NCBI GenBank assembly: GCA_937927915.1
Contig: CALGKB010000002.1
Coordinates: 62,001 to 126,000, forward strand
Source of the DNA: an uncultured Pseudanabaenaceae cyanobacterium
Lineage (GTDB): Bacteria > Cyanobacteriota > Cyanobacteriia > Pseudanabaenales > Pseudanabaenaceae
Length of the DNA: 64,000 nt
Direction of reading: 5' to 3'
Shown here: positions 52,886-62,978 of the stretch, in pieces
Numbering within the stretch: the first letter of the stretch is position 1
How the letters are laid out: the number at the start of each line of letters is the position of its first letter
Notes under the pieces: generated by a model
What the model was told of the DNA's origin: nothing
What the model saw: only the letters and a program-made list of their open reading frames with translations
Databases searched by the model: none
Position numbers and translations under genes: made by a program

Positions 52886-53698
52886 TCAACCTACAAAACC
52901 GCTGACAAACCGATCGATGCCTTGCCAATCCTTGTGTATGGTGACCGATCGATAATCACTTTGTTGTAGCATATCTGCCACAGTAGTTGCCTGCCCCGCC
53001 ATCACTTCCACTAGCCAAAATCCCCCCTCCTGCAGGTAGTGCTTGCCCTCCTGGACTAGGTGACGAATAGCCTGCAGACCATCTCTGCCTCCATCCAGGG
53101 CTAGGCGGGGTTCCTGCTGTACTTCCCGTGCTAACGTGGGGATCATATCGGTGGGGATGTAGGGGGGATTGCTCACCATGCCCGCTAAACCAGGGGAAAG
53201 GGGACTAAACCAGCTGCCCTGCACGCATTTGACCCGATCTCCCACGCCATAACGATCGATGTTCCCCTGCGCTACCTGTAACGCCTCAGCACTGACATCG
53301 ACAGCGAAAATTTGCAGGGCAGGGAAAGCTCGCGCTAGGGCAATAGCGATCGCACCGCAGCCCGTCCCTAAATCACACCAGACCCCCTGGGGTTTTGTCC
53401 TCGCAGCAACAATCTCAATAATTAGCTCTGTCTCTGGACGGGGAATCAAGACTGCCTTGTTGACCTGCAGGAGTAAATCCCGCCACAGGGTTTGCCCCGC
53501 CAAATACTGCACTGGTATACCTTCCTGTACATGCCGCTGCCAGAGCTGGTCTAAATAGTGCCAATCGTAGTCAGCAAAGCGGGGCGATCGCAGGCGCAAA
53601 TCCACCTTGGTTAGGGGGGTCAGCGCTAGGATCAACCAATCCAGTTCAGCAGTACGACCAGCACTGACCCGATCGTACCACTGCCAAAAATTGACCAC
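52886..53698 (-). CDS. prmC: Peptide chain release factor N(5)-glutamine methyltransferase
   Basis: VQYLAGQTLWRDLLLQVNKAVLIPRPETELI; DLGTGCGAIAIALA; MVSNPPYIP. Confidence 0.93.
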   Translation of the reverse strand: MVNFWQWYDRVSAGRTAELDWLILALTPLTKVDLRLRSPRFADYDWHYLDQLWQRHVQEGIPVQYLAGQTLWRDLLLQVNKAVLIPRPETELIIEIVAARTKPQGVWCDLGTGCGAIAIALARAFPALQIFAVDVSAEALQVAQGNIDRYGVGDRVKCVQGSWFSPLSPGLAGMVSNPPYIPTDMIPTLAREVQQEPRLALDGGRDGLQAIRHLVQEGKHYLQEGGFWLVEVMAGQATTVADMLQQSDYRSVTIHKDWQGIDRFVSGFVG

Positions 53699-54397
53699 CT
53701 AGGCTTCCGAAGCAACAGGGCGACGATTGAACAGACTATTCCAACCCAACTGCGCCAGCGCCAATAGCCAGTTCCCCTCTAGCTCGCGGAACATATCCAT
53801 GTTGAGATGGAAGGCGTGGTTAGCTTCTGCCACAATCCGATCGCAGTCTGCTTCTGTGAGGGGCAAATTGTTCATCGCCAAACGGTATTGCTTCTTGAAC
53901 TCACCATGATTGTGAATTGCCTCAAACTCGTAGAAAGCAGTGCCCCGATCGCCCAAGCCCATCGCCTTTTTGGCAATTTTCTTCAGCACTTGCCCCCCTG
54001 ACAGGTCACCCATGTAGCGGGTATAGGCATGCCCCACTAGTAACACCGGGTCTTGCTGGGAAACTTCCCTTATCCGCTGTAAATACTTGGCACAGGCAGG
54101 GGAAGGGGCTACCTGGGAGCGCCAATCGGGACCGTAGTAGAACTCCAAATCCTTCTCCAGACTGGCTTTGCGCCACAACTGCGGGAAAAATAATTTCCCC
54201 ACCACAGGATGCTCGCGGTGCTTGGTCAGTTCCTCCTCCAGAGTGCTGTAGACAAAATAGAGATTGCTAGCCAACTTGCGATAGGATTGGGGATTGACCA
54301 CCCCCCCCAAAAAACAGCGAATAAATGTCGTATTTTCCGCCATGGTGTGCGCTTTCTGCGTCCCTACCCGCAGTTTGGTCGCTAATTCGTGACTCAC
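53699..54397 (-). CDS. ho1: Biliverdin-producing heme oxygenase
   Basis: LATKLRVGTQKAHTMAENTTFIRCFLGGVV; GHAYTRYMGDLSGGQVLKKIAKKAM. Confidence 0.95.
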   Translation of the reverse strand: MSHELATKLRVGTQKAHTMAENTTFIRCFLGGVVNPQSYRKLASNLYFVYSTLEEELTKHREHPVVGKLFFPQLWRKASLEKDLEFYYGPDWRSQVAPSPACAKYLQRIREVSQQDPVLLVGHAYTRYMGDLSGGQVLKKIAKKAMGLGDRGTAFYEFEAIHNHGEFKKQYRLAMNNLPLTEADCDRIVAEANHAFHLNMDMFRELEGNWLLALAQLGWNSLFNRRPVASEA

Positions 54398-54493
54398 GTT
54401 TTTCCCTCCCGATTATTAAACGAAGATTAAAAAAACAAACTTAAAACTGAATATACTATTGCCCCACCCTGGATTGGCAAAGGTTAACAATTG

Positions 54494-54739
54494 TTAAAGT
54501 CTGCCCCCTCCTTTGCGATGACGGAGAATGCCACTGCCGATGGCACCCAGCATGACTAGACCAATGGCAGGTTGGATAAGGGGTTGCCAGAGGGACTGCC
54601 AGAGGTGCCAGCCTAGATGCCAGTGGACTGCCTCCCCCCCTGCCGCCACCAGGAACCAGGCAAAAAAGAAGATGACAACGAAAAAGTTAGCAGTCAAGAG
54701 ACGGTTTAGCCACAGAGACAGGGAGTCTAAGTTCTTCAT
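54494..54739 (-). CDS. Small membrane protein of unknown function
   Basis: MKNLDSLSLWLNRLLTANFFVVIFFFAWFLVAAGGEAVHWHLGWHLWQSLW...; two hydrophobic segments; ATG at 54739 preferred over the longer ORF. Confidence 0.55.
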   Translation of the reverse strand: MKNLDSLSLWLNRLLTANFFVVIFFFAWFLVAAGGEAVHWHLGWHLWQSLWQPLIQPAIGLVMLGAIGSGILRHRKGGGRL

Positions 54740-54740
54740 C

Positions 54741-55130
54741 TCAGTCGACAGTTTGGCGGAGGTTGTCCAGGTCTGCCTGCAGGGACTGAAAGGCTGTTTC
54801 CGTGCGCTCACTATCCTGTTGCAGGGCGGCAAAGTCCAGGTTGATCAGGTCATCCAGGAAGCGGGAGGCAGCAGTTTTGAAAGTCGATCGTTGATTTTTA
54901 GGCAGTTCCCGTTCGATCGTTGCCAATTTTCTTCTTGTTTCCCCCATGGGACCCCGAATATAGGCACGGATTTCCTGCCAGTTATTTTCCTCCACATAGG
55001 TCTGCAGGCGTTGTATTTGGCTTGCCAGGGCTTCCAACTTGGGATTTGCCGCCAGGCTAGGGGTAGGCAACCACAGCCCTACTGCCCAGACCAGGGCAAT
55101 CAACAATAAAAATATTTTTTGCATAACCAC
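54741..55130 (-). CDS. psbQ: Photosystem II protein PsbQ (CyanoQ-like)
   Basis: Signal peptide then LASQIQRLQTYVEENNWQEIRAYIRGPMGETRRKLATIERELPKNQRSTFKTAASRFLDDLINLDFAA. Confidence 0.82.
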   Translation of the reverse strand: MVMQKIFLLLIALVWAVGLWLPTPSLAANPKLEALASQIQRLQTYVEENNWQEIRAYIRGPMGETRRKLATIERELPKNQRSTFKTAASRFLDDLINLDFAALQQDSERTETAFQSLQADLDNLRQTVD

Positions 55131-55193
55131 CCTCAGTAACTAACTAGGAGTAGTATAAAACCTGCGGTTACCCCCCGATCGGGCAGTTCTTAT

Positions 55194-56177
55194 CTAGGGA
55201 TCGAGCAGCAGACGACCGTCGTTAGTCTCCTTCAGGCGCACCTTCAAACTGCTGAACTCATCAAAGATGTTTTCAATGCGCTTAGCAGTGGGAGGGCTGG
55301 GGATTTGGGCAAGGCGCTCTGGTTCGGCTGGGATATATTCGGGGGGGACAAACAAACTGGCGTACTTTTGTAGACTTTTTGCCCGCTGTAGTAAAACATC
55401 GGTGGAGATACCGCGATTAAAACAGTTTTTGGTATCCAGGCAGTCTTTGTCTGGTTCCCCATATTCGGGCAGGTTTTTCCCGCCCCCTCTGCCGTGAATG
55501 GCAATCAGTTCCCCCCGCTGATTGAACACTGGTCCGCCACTCATGCCCCGTCGGGTGGGAGCGTTGTATTGGGTGTTGTAGTCACCGTCTTCCCACCCCT
55601 CCTTGAGAATAGCGCTCAAAATCCCAGAGGTCATGCGAAAGGTGCGTTCCGGAAATTTTGGTCCCGGATCGGGCCAGCCCGCCACAAACACAGGTTCTCT
55701 CTCCTGTTTGTTGAGGTTAATTTTGGCGACGGGGTAGTTTTGTTTTGCTTGGAATTGCACGATCGCTAGGTCTGAGCCTTCAACGCGGTTTTGTAAGTAC
55801 CTGCCAAAGGCATCGATGTTGGTGTTAGTTTTTTCATCGTCGACAAAGTGGACAATGCCATCTGGGGTACGCACACCGTAATCTGTTCCCCTGGCGCTGA
55901 CCACGTGGTAATTGGTTGCCACGTAGTAGGTGTTGCCCCGTCTGCCCACAATTACCCCTGACCCAGGGCGGAAAGCTTCCCGCAATGCCACGTTATCCCC
56001 TGACTTCAAATCCTGGGCAATGACAACGGTGGTTTTTAATGCCACCTCTAAAACCTGCTCCGGCGCTAAATTCTTTGCCGGCAGGGGTTGACTCACCATA
56101 ATTGCCCCTAGGAGGGACAGGAAAAAGTAAGCTAGCCAACGCAGCCTTTTCATAGTTGCAATTCCCACCCTGGTCAT
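55194..56177 (-). CDS. Trypsin-like serine protease (S1 family)
   Basis: GSGVIVGRRGNTYYVATNYHVV (His), SDLAIVQFQ (Asp), TRRGMSGGPVFNQRGELIAIHGRG (Ser). Confidence 0.82.
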   Translation of the reverse strand: MTRVGIATMKRLRWLAYFFLSLLGAIMVSQPLPAKNLAPEQVLEVALKTTVVIAQDLKSGDNVALREAFRPGSGVIVGRRGNTYYVATNYHVVSARGTDYGVRTPDGIVHFVDDEKTNTNIDAFGRYLQNRVEGSDLAIVQFQAKQNYPVAKINLNKQEREPVFVAGWPDPGPKFPERTFRMTSGILSAILKEGWEDGDYNTQYNAPTRRGMSGGPVFNQRGELIAIHGRGGGKNLPEYGEPDKDCLDTKNCFNRGISTDVLLQRAKSLQKYASLFVPPEYIPAEPERLAQIPSPPTAKRIENIFDEFSSLKVRLKETNDGRLLLDP

Positions 56178-56212
56178 TCTATGATAGGTTATTTTCCTAG
56201 CTAGGGTGTGAT

Positions 56213-56665
56213 CTAAATCCTGCCCTCGGGCAAGGAGAGATGTTTTTCCATGCGCTGGTGGAGAATACCCACCTCGTAAAACAACGCCCCGATCGGTTGG
56301 TAGCCATTCCTACGATAGAACTCAAGGCTATGATGGCGGGCGTGGAGAAAAAAAGCGGTCCTACCCCTGTCCTTAAATAAGCCCTCGATCGTTTGCAGTA
56401 ACTGGCTGCCAATGCCCCGTCGTTGCCATTCTCTCTCGACTACCATCTGGCGAATTTTAATCCATCCCTCTTTTTCCACCCCCAAGACACAACCAATGAC
56501 CCGATCGTTGACCTTTGCCACCACATGACAGGCACACTGGTCTTCTGCTTCTTCCTCTGGCGTGAAAGATAACCCCAAAGGCTGCCGCAGATAGAGATGA
56601 CGTAATGCCAATGCCTGGTAATAGTCAGGGCTGCCGTAGGGCACAGCGATAATTGCTACCGCCAT
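56213..56665 (-). CDS. GNAT family N-acetyltransferase
   Basis: IRQMVVEREWQRRGIGSQLLQTIEGLFKDRGRTAFFLHARHHSLEFYRRNGYQPIG. Confidence 0.85.
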   Translation of the reverse strand: MAVAIIAVPYGSPDYYQALALRHLYLRQPLGLSFTPEEEAEDQCACHVVAKVNDRVIGCVLGVEKEGWIKIRQMVVEREWQRRGIGSQLLQTIEGLFKDRGRTAFFLHARHHSLEFYRRNGYQPIGALFYEVGILHQRMEKHLSLPEGRI

Positions 56666-57984
56666 TACTGGGAGAGACGGGGGGAAGGTTGCAATAGCCG
56701 GGGCAGGGGGGGAGCAGGGGCAAATATATCGATCGTTTCTGAGGGGGAAGCCTCCACCAGCACCCGCCCACCGACAGCAAAGACACTATCTGCCCAAATA
56801 TCCCGCCGCGAGAGGAAGAGGAGATTGCCCCCCACCTTGATCACACTCTGGGGATGGTTAACCGCCAGAAAGTCAATTCTGCCATCTCCCCGTAACACCA
56901 GGTTGCCATTAGTCGCCAGGTTGGAGGCAAAGGCAAGACTGTCGCGAAAAGTAATCGTACTACCAGCATTGAAGACCACATTGTTGCCCGCACTGATCTG
57001 GGGCACCAGCAACACAATGTCACTGGGGGCATCCACCTGGATATTAGCTGCTGTCACTCCCTTGAGGGCGACATCCCCATTTAGCAGGGTAAAAGCACCC
57101 GTAGTGTCCACTCTGCCATCCGCCAATACCTTGTCCACTAGCCCCTGATTTTCCACTAGGAGTGTGACCTTGCCATCCGGACGCACCACGATCGTTTTTG
57201 CCTCTGGGGGCAATTCAGGAAAGGCAGGGCGCAGGACATCAATAGCTTCCGGCACTCCTTCCTTCACAGGCTCAATCACATCCTTGATGACAGTGAGACC
57301 AAAGTTAGTTTCCGTCGCCCGCACTTCCACCCGACTGCCACCCGTCGTGGCCATGACCGCCACATTGCCATTGGGAGCCATGAGGTTACCGTCGCTAAAG
57401 ACCGCCCCTCCTACTAACGCCAGATTCCGCCCTGGGGCTACCCCCAGTTCCCCCTGGTTGAGAATAGGCGCTGCCCGATCGTAGGCAAATTCCAAATTGC
57501 TGACCTCTGTACTGGGGAAAACCGTAGTTTTGGGAGTGACCACTTGGCGGTCAGCAAAACCGATCCCCGTCGCCGTTGTCCCTAGGACTGACCCTCCCAC
57601 TTCCAGCTTGGCATCCTCCTGAAACACCAGCCCCTGGGCATTGACCAAATAGAGGTTAGCGTTGGGAAAACCCTTCTTAGTATTGAGAACATTTTGCACA
57701 TAGCTGGGGGCTTGCCCTGTTACCCGAATAAAGATATTGTTAATACGCACCCCTGGAATACCGTTGGGGACAAACTCTACCCCCTCTGCCCCCACATTGA
57801 AGGTAGTAAAGCTGTGGAATAAATTGCTGCCACTGACGGTGCCACCACTGACCTTGTTCTGCTGCACGATCGTGTTAGTCGTCCCATCAGGGATGACCTG
57901 GGCAGCCAGAGGTAAAGCCAAGGCAGATAGTATCCCGATCGCTACTACCTTAGGGGCAAACATAAGACTAATGCCAGATTTCAT
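56665..57984 (-). CDS. Short filamentous-haemagglutinin N-terminal (TpsA secretion) domain protein
   Basis: [72 protein letters not shown]...[14 protein letters not shown]. Confidence 0.78.
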   Translation of the reverse strand: MKSGISLMFAPKVVAIGILSALALPLAAQVIPDGTTNTIVQQNKVSGGTVSGSNLFHSFTTFNVGAEGVEFVPNGIPGVRINNIFIRVTGQAPSYVQNVLNTKKGFPNANLYLVNAQGLVFQEDAKLEVGGSVLGTTATGIGFADRQVVTPKTTVFPSTEVSNLEFAYDRAAPILNQGELGVAPGRNLALVGGAVFSDGNLMAPNGNVAVMATTGGSRVEVRATETNFGLTVIKDVIEPVKEGVPEAIDVLRPAFPELPPEAKTIVVRPDGKVTLLVENQGLVDKVLADGRVDTTGAFTLLNGDVALKGVTAANIQVDAPSDIVLLVPQISAGNNVVFNAGSTITFRDSLAFASNLATNGNLVLRGDGRIDFLAVNHPQSVIKVGGNLLFLSRRDIWADSVFAVGGRVLVEASPSETIDIFAPAPPLPRLLQPSPRLSQ

Positions 57985-58093
57985 CACCTTTATTCTAGCG
58001 ACGGGCCAGGGGGCAACCGAGGGGCAGAGGAGTAGAATAGGCTGCACAAAAGCGCACATTCTAGCTACAATTGCCCCAGGTAGAGGAAGGCAT

Positions 58094-59032
58094 ATGGAGC
58101 TAAACAACAAGCGTATCCTTGTGACGGGGGGAGCAGGATTTCTGGGACGGCAGGTGGTGGCAGAACTGGTAAAAGCAGGGGCTAATCCCGATTGCATCAC
58201 CATTCCCCGCTCCAAAACCCATGACCTTAGGGTGTGGGAAAACTGTCAGCGATCGGTAGAGAAGCAGGACATAGTTATCCACCTGGCTGCCCATGTGGGA
58301 GGTATTGGCTTAAACCAGGCAAAACCCGCCGAACTCTTCTACGACAACCTTATTATGGGGGCACAACTCATCCATGCCGCCTATCTAGCAGGGGTAGAAA
58401 AATTTGTCTGTGTGGGGACAATCTGCGCCTATCCCAAATTTACGCCCGTACCCTTTCGGGAAGACGACCTCTGGAACGGCTATCCAGAAGAAACCAACGC
58501 CCCCTACGGCATTGCCAAAAAAGCCCTGCTGGTGCAGCTGCAGTCCTATCGCGCCCAGTACGGCTGGAACGGCATCTATCTCCTGCCCGTCAACCTCTAC
58601 GGACCGGGGGACAATTTTGACCCCCACAGCTCCCACGTCATCCCCGCCCTCATCCACAAAATCCATGTTGCCCAAACCCAAGGGTATAACAGCATTGAAG
58701 TCTGGGGGGATGGCAGCCCCACCCGCGAATTCCTCTATGTCACCGATGCCGCCAGGGGCATTGTTATGGCAACCCAGCACTACAACGACCCCGACCCCGT
58801 CAACCTGGGCACTAACAGCGAAATCACCATCAAAGACCTGGTACATCTGATCGCCGAACTGATGCACTTCCAGGGGGAAATTGTCTGGCGCACCGACAAG
58901 CCCAACGGACAACCCCGCCGTTGCCTAGACACCACCCGCGCCCGCACCAGATTTGGTTTTACTGCCCAAGTCCCCCTGCGGGAAGGGCTAAAGACAACGA
59001 TCGAGTGGTACAGAAGCAACGCCCCCCAGTGA
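58094..59032 (+). CDS. fcl: GDP-L-fucose synthase
   Basis: [84 protein letters not shown]. Confidence 0.92.
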   Translation: MELNNKRILVTGGAGFLGRQVVAELVKAGANPDCITIPRSKTHDLRVWENCQRSVEKQDIVIHLAAHVGGIGLNQAKPAELFYDNLIMGAQLIHAAYLAGVEKFVCVGTICAYPKFTPVPFREDDLWNGYPEETNAPYGIAKKALLVQLQSYRAQYGWNGIYLLPVNLYGPGDNFDPHSSHVIPALIHKIHVAQTQGYNSIEVWGDGSPTREFLYVTDAARGIVMATQHYNDPDPVNLGTNSEITIKDLVHLIAELMHFQGEIVWRTDKPNGQPRRCLDTTRARTRFGFTAQVPLREGLKTTIEWYRSNAPQ

Positions 59033-59088
59033 TTGCAGATTTTGGCAGAATAATTTATGATGATTCACTGCACATTTTAGCTACAGCT

Positions 59089-59403
59089 ATGCCCAAGCCC
59101 AACATACATCCCACCTGGTACCCCGAAGCTAAGGTTTACTGCGAAGGTGAACTAGTAGCTACTGTTGGCTCCACCAAACCCGAACTCCATGTCGACGTGT
59201 GGGCAGGTAATCACCCCTTCTTTACTGGTACCCAAAAAATCATTGACACAGAAGGGCGCGTCGATCGCTTTATGCGCAAGTACGGCATGGGGGGCGAAGG
59301 GGAAAAATTACAGCGCCGCGGTGTGCGCACGAAGAAGACCGAAGAGGCAAAAGAGACTCCCAAGTCCAAAGCCACTGCCAAAAACACCAAGAAGCGCAAG
59401 TAA
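59089..59403 (+). CDS. rpmE: 50S ribosomal protein L31
   Basis: MPKPNIHPTWYPEAKVYCEGELVATVGSTKPELHVDVWAGNHPFFTGTQKIIDTEGRVDRFMRKYG; basic tail; followed by prfA. Confidence 0.95.
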   Translation: MPKPNIHPTWYPEAKVYCEGELVATVGSTKPELHVDVWAGNHPFFTGTQKIIDTEGRVDRFMRKYGMGGEGEKLQRRGVRTKKTEEAKETPKSKATAKNTKKRK

Positions 59404-59406
59404 CCT

Positions 59407-60911
<1,505 letters not shown>

Positions 60912-60915
60912 TGCT

Positions 60916-61845
60916 ATGGAAGTTACCTTCAGGATTCGCCGCCAAAGCGATCGTGCTGCTCCTCCCTACTGCCAGACTTACCAGGTTGACCTCGACCCTC
61001 GCCTCACTGTCCTCGATGGGCTGCACTATCTACAGTGGTATGTGGATGGCACCTTAGCTTTTCGGCGTAACTGCCGCAATGTCATCTGTGGTTCCTGTGG
61101 AATGCGCATCAATCACAAGGCGGGTTTAGCGTGTCAAGTTTCCCTGGAGAAGGTAGCGCGGCAGGGAGTGGTGGAGATCGCCCCCCTGGGTAACTTCCCC
61201 GTCATTAAGGATTTGATTGTCGACCTCACCCCCTTCTGGCAGGACCTACGCCGTGTCGATCCCTGTCTTGCCCCCCTAGCTCAGCCATCTCTGCAAACCC
61301 CCGCCCAACGTGCCCAGGTGGCGACCGCTGCTAACTGTATCCTCTGCGGTGCCTGTTATTCTGCCTGTAATGTCAAAGAAGTAAATTCCCACTTCGTCGG
61401 TCCCCACGCCCTTGCCCGCGCCCAAAGAGTCCTGCAGGACAATAGAGATAGCAAGACTACCGCTCGTTTACAGCAATATCATCACCAGGATTTTGTCTGG
61501 GGCTGTACCCGCTGCTGGCAGTGTAACGAAGTCTGTCCTGTGGGGGTGCAACCCCTCGATCGCATTACAGAAATTAAACAAACTTTACTGCAGGATAGAA
61601 ATACCAAAGTCACTACTGCGGTCAGACACCGGCGGCTGCTGCTGGCACTGGTGAAACGATCGGGATGGTTAGATGAAGCGCGGTTTGCCCTGGCGTTAGT
61701 CAACTGGTGGAGTGTCTTGCCCCTGGGCCTGCGCCTCCTGGCGGTTGGTAAATTCCCCTTCCCCTGGCACTTTCAGCCCTCCCGTGGTCGTACTCAAGTC
61801 GAGGAATTAGTAGAACTACTTAGCCGTAGACAGCAAACTCCTTAA
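60916..61845 (+). CDS. sdhB: Succinate dehydrogenase/fumarate reductase iron-sulfur subunit
   Basis: RNCRNVICGSCGMRINHKAGLAC; CILCGACYSACNVKEV; CTRCWQCNEVCPVGVQP. Confidence 0.93.
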   Translation: MEVTFRIRRQSDRAAPPYCQTYQVDLDPRLTVLDGLHYLQWYVDGTLAFRRNCRNVICGSCGMRINHKAGLACQVSLEKVARQGVVEIAPLGNFPVIKDLIVDLTPFWQDLRRVDPCLAPLAQPSLQTPAQRAQVATAANCILCGACYSACNVKEVNSHFVGPHALARAQRVLQDNRDSKTTARLQQYHHQDFVWGCTRCWQCNEVCPVGVQPLDRITEIKQTLLQDRNTKVTTAVRHRRLLLALVKRSGWLDEARFALALVNWWSVLPLGLRLLAVGKFPFPWHFQPSRGRTQVEELVELLSRRQQTP

Positions 61846-61852
61846 ATTTTCT

Positions 61853-61866
61853 GTAACAATTGTTAC
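61853..61866 (+). promoter_or_regulatory. Putative NtcA-binding site GTA-N8-TAC (perfect 14-bp palindrome)
   Basis: GTAACAATTGTTAC in the sdhB to small-ORF intergenic region, 58 bp upstream of ATG 61925. Confidence 0.6.
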
Positions 61867-61924
61867 CACAGCCTAGGAGATTTGGCAAAATTGTCTATGT
61901 CGATACCTAGTAGGAGATAACGCT

Positions 61925-62083
61925 ATGCTTTCGGCAGAAAAGAGGAACAGTGTAAAGATTGCTCACCAAGCTAATTTGGCAGATTCCCTGCGTCGTCGGA
62001 TGGAAGCCGCCCGTGCCCAAAACAACACTGAGCTGCTGGGTCTGTTGGAAAAAGAAATGCGCGAACTGGGATTAAATCTCTAG
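61925..62083 (+). CDS. Small protein of unknown function (52 aa)
   Basis: ATG..TAG translates to MLSAEKRNSVKIAHQANLADSLRRRMEAARAQNNTELLGLLEKEMRELGLNL; upstream TAGGAGATAA RBS; absent from supplied ORF track. Confidence 0.7.
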   Translation: MLSAEKRNSVKIAHQANLADSLRRRMEAARAQNNTELLGLLEKEMRELGLNL

Positions 62084-62090
62084 GAGTGGT

Positions 62091-62106
62091 GGGGGGCTAG
62101 CCCCCC
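62091..62106. repeat. 16-bp perfect palindrome GGGGGGCTAGCCCCCC
   Basis: Located just after the small ORF stop codon and upstream of rpaB; could form a strong hairpin, but without a following T tract. Confidence 0.6.
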
Positions 62107-62195
62107 AAAAAGGTTAAAAAATGTTGAGAATTTGGCTACCTTTACGGGTTTCATTTACATAATGAAATAATAAGCAGTAGTTTGGAAAAGAACCT

Positions 62196-62978
62196 GTGGT
62201 GCCCTTGACGAGTAAGACCGACACTTACAAAGAGAAAATCCTGGTCGTTGATGACGAGGCAAGTATCCGTCGTATCTTGGAAACTCGTCTATCCATGATT
62301 GGCTATCAAGTGGTGACAGCGGAGGACGGGGAGAGGGCATTAGAGGTATTTCATGCGGAAGACCCGGACTTGGTGGTTTTGGATGTAATGATGCCCAAGT
62401 TGGATGGCTACGGGGTCTGTCAGGAGTTACGCAAGGAATCGGATGTGCCGATCATCATGCTCACTGCCCTCAGTGATGTGGCAGATAAGATTACAGGGCT
62501 GGAGTTAGGGGCGGACGACTACATTGTCAAGCCTTTTTCCCCCAAGGAATTGGAGGCAAGAATCCGATCGGTGCTACGGCGGTTTGAGCGCAACGGCAGT
62601 TCGGGCATTCCCAGTTCGGGGGTGATTCAGGTGGGCAATATCCGCATTGATACCAACAAGCGCCAGGTGTACAAGGGGGATGAACGGGTGCGCCTGACGG
62701 GGATGGAGTTTAGTTTATTGGAGTTGCTGGTGAGCCGATCGGGGGAACCTTCTTCCAGGGCAGAGATTTTGCAGGAGGTGTGGGGTTACACCCCCGAACG
62801 CCATGTGGATACGCGGGTGGTGGATGTCCATATTTCCCGTCTGCGGGCAAAGTTGGAGGAAGACCCTAGCAATCCAGAGTTAATTCTCACGGCGCGGGGG
62901 ACGGGCTATATGTTCCAGCGCATTGTTGACCCCCATGACAAAGAAGAGGAAAAGCATCCCAAAGAGGGGAAACACTAG
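62196..62978 (+). CDS. rpaB: OmpR-family response regulator RpaB
   Basis: KILVVDDEASIRRILETRLSMIGYQVVTAEDGERALEVF; LVVLDVMMPKLDGYGVCQELRKESDVPIIMLTALSDVADKITGLELGADDYIVKPFSPKELEARIRSVLRR; winged-helix C-terminus. Confidence 0.9.
   Translation: MVPLTSKTDTYKEKILVVDDEASIRRILETRLSMIGYQVVTAEDGERALEVFHAEDPDLVVLDVMMPKLDGYGVCQELRKESDVPIIMLTALSDVADKITGLELGADDYIVKPFSPKELEARIRSVLRRFERNGSSGIPSSGVIQVGNIRIDTNKRQVYKGDERVRLTGMEFSLLELLVSRSGEPSSRAEILQEVWGYTPERHVDTRVVDVHISRLRAKLEEDPSNPELILTARGTGYMFQRIVDPHDKEEEKHPKEGKH

Noticed and set aside
56825-57484. + strand ORFs opposite the FHA-domain gene
   Set aside because: Antisense artefacts without recognisable domains
58385-58912. 175 aa minus-strand ORF and 148 aa + strand alternate-frame ORF over fcl
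   Set aside because: fcl has full-length family motifs; the alternates are Pro/Thr- or Val/Gly-rich frame artefacts
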